This document shows positions 7,891-11,586 of a stretch of DNA of 11,586 nt, in pieces (within the stretch, counting starts at the first letter, position 1; each line of letters starts with the position of its first letter). The notes beneath the pieces are model-generated. The model worked only from the letters and a program-made list of their open reading frames with translations, was not told the origin of the DNA and ran no database searches. The DNA comes from Dysgonamonadaceae bacterium. Its GTDB lineage: Bacteria; Bacteroidota; Bacteroidia; Bacteroidales; Azobacteroidaceae. Location of the stretch: assembly GCA_031276105.1 (NCBI GenBank), contig JAISNS010000091.1, positions 1 to 11,586 on the forward strand. The letters are read 5' to 3'. Made by a program: the position numbers and the translations under genes.

Positions 7891-9156
7891 ATGAAAAAGC
7901 GCTTAATCCTACTGTTTCTTTTCGGAATTACCGCTCATTTATATGGTAAAGAAGAAAAAATTAATCTTCCTAAAATTGATCTTCCCGAATATACATTTAT
8001 TGATTATTCATCCAATGTTATTCAGATTCCGGGGGAAGATTCTTCGCAGATAAAGGCTTTTTATCAGAAAATTGATAAGTTGTTGAAAGAAGAGGAGGGT
8101 CAAATCAATATTTTACATATTGGCGGTTCGCATGTTCAGGCCGATATGTTTTCCCACCAAGTTCGCAGCGATTTGGATGTGATTAACTCCCGCTATCAAA
8201 CGCCGAGGGGGTTTATTTTTCCTTATTCGGTCGCTAAAACCAATAATCCGCTTAATTACAAGGTACATTATACCGGAAAATGGGCGGCGGCAAAAAATAT
8301 TCAGCCCAAGCGAAATGTGTCGGTCGGGGTGGCCGGGATTGCCGTATATACCGATGATCCGGAGGCGAGTGTCAGCGTGGTATTGAATCCGGATGACGTT
8401 TCGGGACGGTGGAATTTCGACCGCCTCCGTTTATTAGGTTATGTCGAAGACAGCAGCGAAAAAGTAAAGCCGGTTTTGCATCATAATGACGTCCGGTTTG
8501 AAGCCTGTTATGATTCGATAAACAGTACGTACTTTTTTGAACTTCCCGAAGCAATCGATTCTTTCCGGGTTGATATTATTCAGGAAGATACGCTTCCCCA
8601 TACGTTTATTCTTACCGGTTTTATTCCGGAAAAAGATACGCCCGGAATTGTTTATCATTCGATTGGCGTGAACGGCGCATCGGTTCCTTCGTATTTGGAC
8701 AGCGAATTTTTTGAAGACGAACTTCGTTTAATCAAGCCTGATTTAGTGATTTTCGGAATCGGGATTAATGATGCGTCCGGCAGGAATTTTACCGCCCGGT
8801 CGTTCATCGAAAATTATAATTTATTGATTCGAAAAGTAAAACAGGTTCAGTCCGATTGCGCTTTTATTTTTATTACTAACAACGATTCTTTCAAGCGGAT
8901 ACGAAGGCGAAAATATGCAGTCAATTTGAACGGTTTGGTTGTAAAAGACGCTTTTTTTAAAATTGCGGAAGAAAATCAAGGCGGCGTTTGGGATTTGTTT
9001 TCTATCATGGGAGGCGTAAAATCCATGCAAACGTGGCAATCAAAAGGTTTGGCAAAATCGGATAAAGTGCATTTCACGAAACCCGGCTATGAATTATTAG
9101 GAGATTTACTTTATAATGCCCTGATAGATTTTTATTTACAAAACGATTTAGAATAA
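7891..9156 (+). CDS. Secreted SGNH-fold protein, second member of the O-acetylation operon
   Basis: A 421-residue protein with a signal peptide (KKR, then a hydrophobic core at about 4-17, and likely cleavage near LYG-K20), so it is probably periplasmic or outer-membrane associated. Block I is HIGGSHVQAD: serine S80 is present, but the preceding Asp of GDS is replaced by Gly. Block II is SIGVNGAS (257-264), block III is a full GIGIND (289-294, N293), and block V is SDKVHFTKPGY with D391 and H394. Residues about 105-250 between blocks I and II form a long insert of mostly beta character, perhaps a carbohydrate-binding module as in AlgX/PatB-like proteins (inference). It is a paralogue-like partner of the preceding gene (2-nt gap), and the MBOAT gene begins 7 nt after its stop. 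The two SGNH proteins may divide transfer and esterase work. Confidence 0.8.
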   Translation: MKKRLILLFLFGITAHLYGKEEKINLPKIDLPEYTFIDYSSNVIQIPGEDSSQIKAFYQKIDKLLKEEEGQINILHIGGSHVQADMFSHQVRSDLDVINSRYQTPRGFIFPYSVAKTNNPLNYKVHYTGKWAAAKNIQPKRNVSVGVAGIAVYTDDPEASVSVVLNPDDVSGRWNFDRLRLLGYVEDSSEKVKPVLHHNDVRFEACYDSINSTYFFELPEAIDSFRVDIIQEDTLPHTFILTGFIPEKDTPGIVYHSIGVNGASVPSYLDSEFFEDELRLIKPDLVIFGIGINDASGRNFTARSFIENYNLLIRKVKQVQSDCAFIFITNNDSFKRIRRRKYAVNLNGLVVKDAFFKIAEENQGGVWDLFSIMGGVKSMQTWQSKGLAKSDKVHFTKPGYELLGDLLYNALIDFYLQNDLE

Positions 9157-9163
9157 AAACAGC

Positions 9164-11011
9164 ATGTTTTTCGACTTCTTAAAGACTCTATTTTCTTTTG
9201 ATGCGGATTCCCCTCTTCTTTTTACTCAATTTTATTTTTGGGCTTTTTTTGCCATCGTATTTGCCGGATTCGCCCTTTTACAGAATAAAATTTTGTTGCG
9301 GAATGCTTTCCTTTTTTTTATCAGCCTTTTCTTTTACTTCAAAACGAGTGGTTTATTTATTCTGATTCTGTTATTTACTACGGTTTATAATTTTTATCAG
9401 GCCAAATTCCTCTATCGTTCCAAATCCGGCGCCGGGCAATATATCCATTTACTGACGGGATTGATCGTTAACCTGTTTTTTCTTTGTTATTTTAAGTACG
9501 CTTATTTTTTCACCGATGTAATCAATACTATTTTCGGGACGCATTGGGTTATTTTTGACGCTTTTGCATGGACAGGCAACCTGCTGAGCGGAGAAGAACG
9601 GTTCGACGTATCCAATATCCTTTTGCCGGTAGGTATTTCTTTTTATACTTTTCAGAATATCAGTTATTTGATGGATGTATTCCGCAAGCGGGTCGAGCCG
9701 GTGGGAAATCTCCTTAACTTCGGGTTTTATGTAACTTTCTTTCCGCAATTAGTGGCCGGGCCGATTGTCAGGGCGAATCAATTTATTCCCCAGATATACA
9801 AGAAATATTTTTTGTCGCGCAAGCAGTTTGGGATTGCTTTATTTTGGATTCTCAACGGACTGGCAAAAAAAATCATTCTCAGCGACTATATTGCCGTCAA
9901 TTTTGTTGACCGGGTTTTTGAGAATCCGTCCATGTTTTCGGGCTTTGAAAATTTAGTTGCTCTGTTTGGTTATTCGCTGCAAGTCTATGCCGATTTTTCG
10001 GGTTATACCGATATTGCGATCGGGGTAGCCATGTTGATGGGATTCTATCTGCCTAAAAATTTTGATTCCCCATACAAAGCCACCAATCCGGGCAATTTCT
10101 GGAAACGCTGGCACATATCGCTTTCCAAATGGTTGCAAGATTATCTGTACATCCCGATGGGAGGCAACCGGGAGGCAACGTTTTCGACCTATTTCCTGAT
10201 TATCGTTATCGCGTTGATTGCCCTGATTCTGTCAGGCAGTATTTGGCTTGGCGCGATTTTGCTGTTAATCACGTGCGCCTTGCTTTACGTTGCCCGCCAT
10301 TATCCGGAGAAAAGGAAAAAAATCAATACCAACCTCAACCTGATGAATACAATGTTGATTGGCGGTATTTGGCACGGAGCAAGTTGGAACTTTATGATTT
10401 GGGGCGGCTTAAACGGCGTCGGTATCCTGTTTTACAAGTTCTGGAAGAACTGGAATTTGTTTACCCGGATGATGATTCTCAGCGCCGTTACCTATTTATG
10501 TTATCTTTTGTATTGTGCATTTCAATCGCCGCTGTTCCGGATTGGCGTTGTATGGGCCGGAATTATTTTCGTTGGCGTCCTAATCCGGTATTCATATTCT
10601 TTTTTGGGAGGTAAAAAAGCTTATCCGCGTTTGGAAACGGCCTGGGCTATCTTTCAAACCTTTGTATTTATTTCGTTTACCCGTTTGTTTTTCCGTTCCG
10701 GTTCCAATCTGGATCCGGCCGAAGCCAATCAAACCGCATGGAACACCGCCCAAAGTATGGTCGCTCAAATCGGAGGGACATGGGACTTTTCGCAAACCGG
10801 AGCCATGATTTCCGCCTATCGTTCCGTTTTCGCATTAATCGTTATCGGAATGATTATCCATTGGTTGCCTGAAAACTTCAAAAGACGCTACCGCCTCGTT
10901 TTCGCCCGCCTGCCCTTGACGATAATGGCAATAGTTATTGTAACCGGTATTTTTATTATTTATCAGTTTGTTACGGCCGATTTGCAGAAATTTATCTATT
11001 TTCAGTTCTGA
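9164..11011 (+). CDS. MBOAT-family membrane-bound O-acyltransferase (AlgI/DltB-like)
   Basis: A 615-residue polytopic inner-membrane protein with roughly 12-14 hydrophobic segments. The MBOAT core is clear: PVGISFYTFQNISYLMDVFR (155-174), FFPQLVAGPIVRANQFIPQ (192-210), YADFSGYTDIAIG (275-287), FWKRWHISLSKWLQDYLYIPMGGN (312-335, H317) and MLIGGIWHGASWNFMIWGG (397-415). H404 is the expected catalytic histidine. AlgI- and PatA-type members take acetyl groups from a cytoplasmic donor and pass them across the membrane to periplasmic SGNH proteins for O-acetylation of a polysaccharide. Here two SGNH genes immediately precede it (7-nt gap), supporting that role; the glycan is unknown. Compared with AlgI, about 45 extra residues (345-388), including two hydrophobic stretches, lie between PMGGN and GGIWHG. 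DltB (D-alanylation) is less likely, because no dltA or dltC is nearby. Confidence 0.92.
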   Translation: MFFDFLKTLFSFDADSPLLFTQFYFWAFFAIVFAGFALLQNKILLRNAFLFFISLFFYFKTSGLFILILLFTTVYNFYQAKFLYRSKSGAGQYIHLLTGLIVNLFFLCYFKYAYFFTDVINTIFGTHWVIFDAFAWTGNLLSGEERFDVSNILLPVGISFYTFQNISYLMDVFRKRVEPVGNLLNFGFYVTFFPQLVAGPIVRANQFIPQIYKKYFLSRKQFGIALFWILNGLAKKIILSDYIAVNFVDRVFENPSMFSGFENLVALFGYSLQVYADFSGYTDIAIGVAMLMGFYLPKNFDSPYKATNPGNFWKRWHISLSKWLQDYLYIPMGGNREATFSTYFLIIVIALIALILSGSIWLGAILLLITCALLYVARHYPEKRKKINTNLNLMNTMLIGGIWHGASWNFMIWGGLNGVGILFYKFWKNWNLFTRMMILSAVTYLCYLLYCAFQSPLFRIGVVWAGIIFVGVLIRYSYSFLGGKKAYPRLETAWAIFQTFVFISFTRLFFRSGSNLDPAEANQTAWNTAQSMVAQIGGTWDFSQTGAMISAYRSVFALIVIGMIIHWLPENFKRRYRLVFARLPLTIMAIVIVTGIFIIYQFVTADLQKFIYFQF

Positions 11012-11069
11012 TACGTTTTCTGAGTTCGACATAAAAGTGAAGAATGGCAGCATTATTTACCCAAAAACA

Positions 11070-11101
11070 TTTGCATAATTCGATTAAACAAATTACATTT
11101 G
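11070..11101 (+). promoter_or_regulatory. Near-consensus Bacteroidetes promoter, plus strand
   Basis: TTTG (11070-11073), a 20-nt spacer and TACATTTG (11094-11101) fit the phylum consensus exactly. Transcription would start near 11107-11109. The leader is A-rich (AACAACAACAAAG) and leads to an ATG at 11133. So strong a promoter with no long gene behind it is notable. Confidence 0.7.
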
Positions 11102-11132
11102 CAGCGGTTTTTGTAAAACAACAACAAAGAAT

Positions 11133-11237
11133 ATGGCAGCTTCCGTAAATAACAATTTATTATGTAATATTAACTTCCAAAGCTTGGAAGTTAACGGAAT
11201 TATGCACACACACACACTACAGCAGGTTCAAGGCTAA
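11133..11237 (+). CDS. Short 34-residue ORF of unknown function, possibly a truncated N-terminus
   Basis: It begins MAASVNNNLLCNINFQSLE, continues through VNGIMHTHTLQQVQG and stops with TAA at 11235-11237. The start is supported by a near-consensus promoter and an A-rich leader of about 25 nt, typical of real Bacteroidetes genes. The perfect inverted repeat at 11170-11194 and the CA microsatellite both lie inside the frame, and the last five codons fall in the repeat element that starts at 11221. The full-length gene may therefore have been cut by that element, or this may be a small peptide or a non-coding transcript. I recognise no family. Confidence 0.3.
   Translation: MAASVNNNLLCNINFQSLEVNGIMHTHTLQQVQG
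11170..11194. repeat. Perfect 11-bp inverted repeat with 3-nt spacer
   Basis: TTAACTTCCAA (11170-11180), AGC, TTGGAAGTTAA (11184-11194). The arms match perfectly. Neither strand has a T-run after it, so it is not a standard intrinsic terminator. It may be a protein-binding operator, a recombinase site or an RNA hairpin in the plus-strand transcript. Confidence 0.85.
11205..11217 (+). repeat. CA dinucleotide microsatellite
   Basis: Six and a half CA units in a row. The tract lies in the 34-residue plus-strand ORF, where a change of one unit would shift the frame, and immediately next to the stop codon of the minus-strand ORF. Such tracts are rare in bacterial genomes and can be phase-variable, though this one is short. 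Confidence 0.8.
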
Positions 11238-11438
11238 AGGCAAAAGGTACAGGAGAAAGGGTACAAGATATAAAGGTGCAAGGTGCAGGAGCGGCAAAGC
11301 CGCATACCCTGTACCTTGCACCTTTTTCCTGCTCGGATCTTCGTATTCCGGATGAAAATAATTGTACTTTTTGTCTTCTTGCGCCGATACAGACAAGGCG
11401 ATGCAGAAGAATACAATGGTTTTGATTATCTTTTTCAT
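11217..11438 (-). CDS. Short secreted-protein ORF (73 residues) with repeat-encoded tail, probably truncated
   Basis: The first 20 residues form a textbook Bacteroidetes signal peptide: MKK, a hydrophobic core (IVFFCIAL), then SVSAQ with probable cleavage next to E21. About 16 ordinary residues follow (DKKYNYFHPEYEDPS). From about residue 36 the frame runs through the repeat element, giving a Leu/Pro-rich hydrophobic tail (residues 48-73). Start ATG at 11438 is preceded by AGGAG 12 nt upstream, and a near-consensus promoter lies about 110 nt upstream. The N-terminus looks real and the tail looks acquired from the repeat, so this is most likely the remnant of a longer exported protein; a functional small hydrophobic peptide is the alternative. 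The mature function is unknown. An overlapping upstream frame (start 11532 or 11547) also exists. Confidence 0.45.
   Translation of the reverse strand: MKKIIKTIVFFCIALSVSAQEDKKYNYFHPEYEDPSRKKVQGTGYAALPLLHLAPLYLVPFLLYLLPLALNLL
11221..11333. repeat. About 113-bp repeat element with terminal inverted repeats (MITE- or REP-like)
   Basis: The element is bounded by AGCAGG (11221-11226) and CCTGCT (11328-11333). The outer 13 bases of the two ends match as inverted repeats at 10 positions. Inside are degenerate copies of a unit resembling AAAGGTACARG (from about 11243, 11257 and 11272), and then a reverse-complement copy that closes a large hairpin. No transposase is present and no target-site duplication is evident. 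The repeated GGTGCAAGG/GGTACAAGG theme resembles dispersed intergenic repeats in Bacteroidetes, but copy number cannot be judged from one window. Confidence 0.55.
11272..11327 (+). terminator. Strong hairpin followed by T5, likely intrinsic terminator for the plus-strand transcript
   Basis: Arms of 18 nt (11272-11289 and 11308-11325) pair with a single G-T mismatch, which would be a G-U wobble in RNA. A second perfect mini-hairpin GCGGC-AAA-GCCGC (11291-11303) caps the top. The T5 run at 11323-11327 follows the GC-rich part on the plus strand, as in an intrinsic terminator. On the minus strand the hairpin is followed by TTTATAT, a weaker U-tract, so it may stop transcription both ways. Confidence 0.6.
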
Positions 11439-11548
11439 AAATTTTAATAACTCCTATTTTTTTCAGAAATTCCAAAGTGTCCTTTACCTGATAGGGCTTC
11501 AGAATATTTTCCGATTTTTCATGCGAACTCATATCCTGAATTTTCATG

Positions 11549-11580
11549 CAAATGTAACTGTTTTTTAGTCACAGTACAAT
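11549..11580 (-). promoter_or_regulatory. Near-consensus Bacteroidetes promoter, minus strand
   Basis: Read on the minus strand: ATTG (11580-11577), a 20-nt spacer and TACATTTG (11556-11549). The -7 box is identical to that of the opposing plus-strand promoter at 11094. Transcription would start near 11542 and give a leader of about 100 nt before the signal-peptide ORF, which itself contains ATG codons (11532) in another frame. Confidence 0.7.
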
Positions 11581-11586
11581 TCTTTT

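Larger units (their letters stand above)
11012..11586. other. 575-bp region without a conventional gene
   Basis: The stretch after the MBOAT gene has no terminator hairpin directly behind that gene. It holds two convergent near-consensus promoters (about 11070 on plus, 11580 on minus), two short ORFs starting downstream of them, a perfect 11-bp inverted repeat, a CA microsatellite and a hairpin-forming repeat element. These are listed separately below. Nothing is recognised in 11012-11069. Confidence 0.8.

Noticed and set aside
10129..10614. A 161-residue open frame on the plus strand
   Set aside because: It is an alternate frame within the MBOAT gene, whose own frame carries the catalytic WHG motif and continuous membrane segments.
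11221..11333. CRISPR array
   Set aside because: The repeated units are degenerate, have no regular unique spacers and form a single large hairpin; no cas gene is nearby.
11133..11438. A single gene split by insertion of the repeat element
   Set aside because: The two ORFs flanking the element are on opposite strands, and the minus frame hits stop codons directly beyond the element, so removing the repeat does not restore one reading frame.

Overview
The window reads as a chromosomal segment of a member of the Bacteroidetes, probably Bacteroidales. The evidence is the TTTG-N20-22-TAnnTTTG promoter architecture seen before lolD and in the last 600 bases, the A-rich leaders that mostly lack a Shine-Dalgarno sequence, the signal peptides ending in a SAQ-like cleavage site, and gene products typical of that phylum. 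The genus cannot be fixed from the sequence alone.

Layout. (1) 19-2997 (+): a large cytoplasmic protein with two receiver-like domains at the N-terminus joined to a PEP-synthase-type nucleotide-binding (pyruvate phosphate dikinase N-terminal) domain. The catalytic-histidine and PEP-binding domains of real PEP synthases are absent. (2) 3035-4410 (+): a clear promoter, then a LolD-type ABC ATPase and a LysE/RhtB-type exporter, separated by a perfect 14-bp tandem duplication. (3) 4468-6225 (-): the heat-shock co-chaperone operon grpE-dnaJ, convergent with the exporter gene. (4) 6226-6448: a divergent AT-rich intergenic region with a small palindrome. (5) 6449-11011 (+): a tight three-gene operon (gaps of 2 and 7 nt) for two exported SGNH-fold proteins and an MBOAT membrane O-acyltransferase. 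This is the layout of an envelope polysaccharide O-acetylation machine: the MBOAT protein would pass acetyl groups across the inner membrane and the SGNH proteins would place or remove them on a periplasmic or surface glycan. (6) 11012-11586: no conventional gene, but dense structure. Two near-consensus promoters face each other; each drives a short ORF; between them lie a perfect 11-bp inverted repeat, a CA microsatellite and a roughly 113-bp repeat element with imperfect terminal inverted repeats and a very strong hairpin.

Regions 1-4 are ordinary core or housekeeping content, apart from the unusual domain make-up of the first gene. The least explained parts are the first gene, the MBOAT/SGNH operon (unknown acceptor, non-canonical SGNH motifs, extra membrane hairpin in the MBOAT protein) and the terminal 575 bases, which may be a pair of truncated genes meeting at a repeat, or a compact locus of convergent small transcripts.
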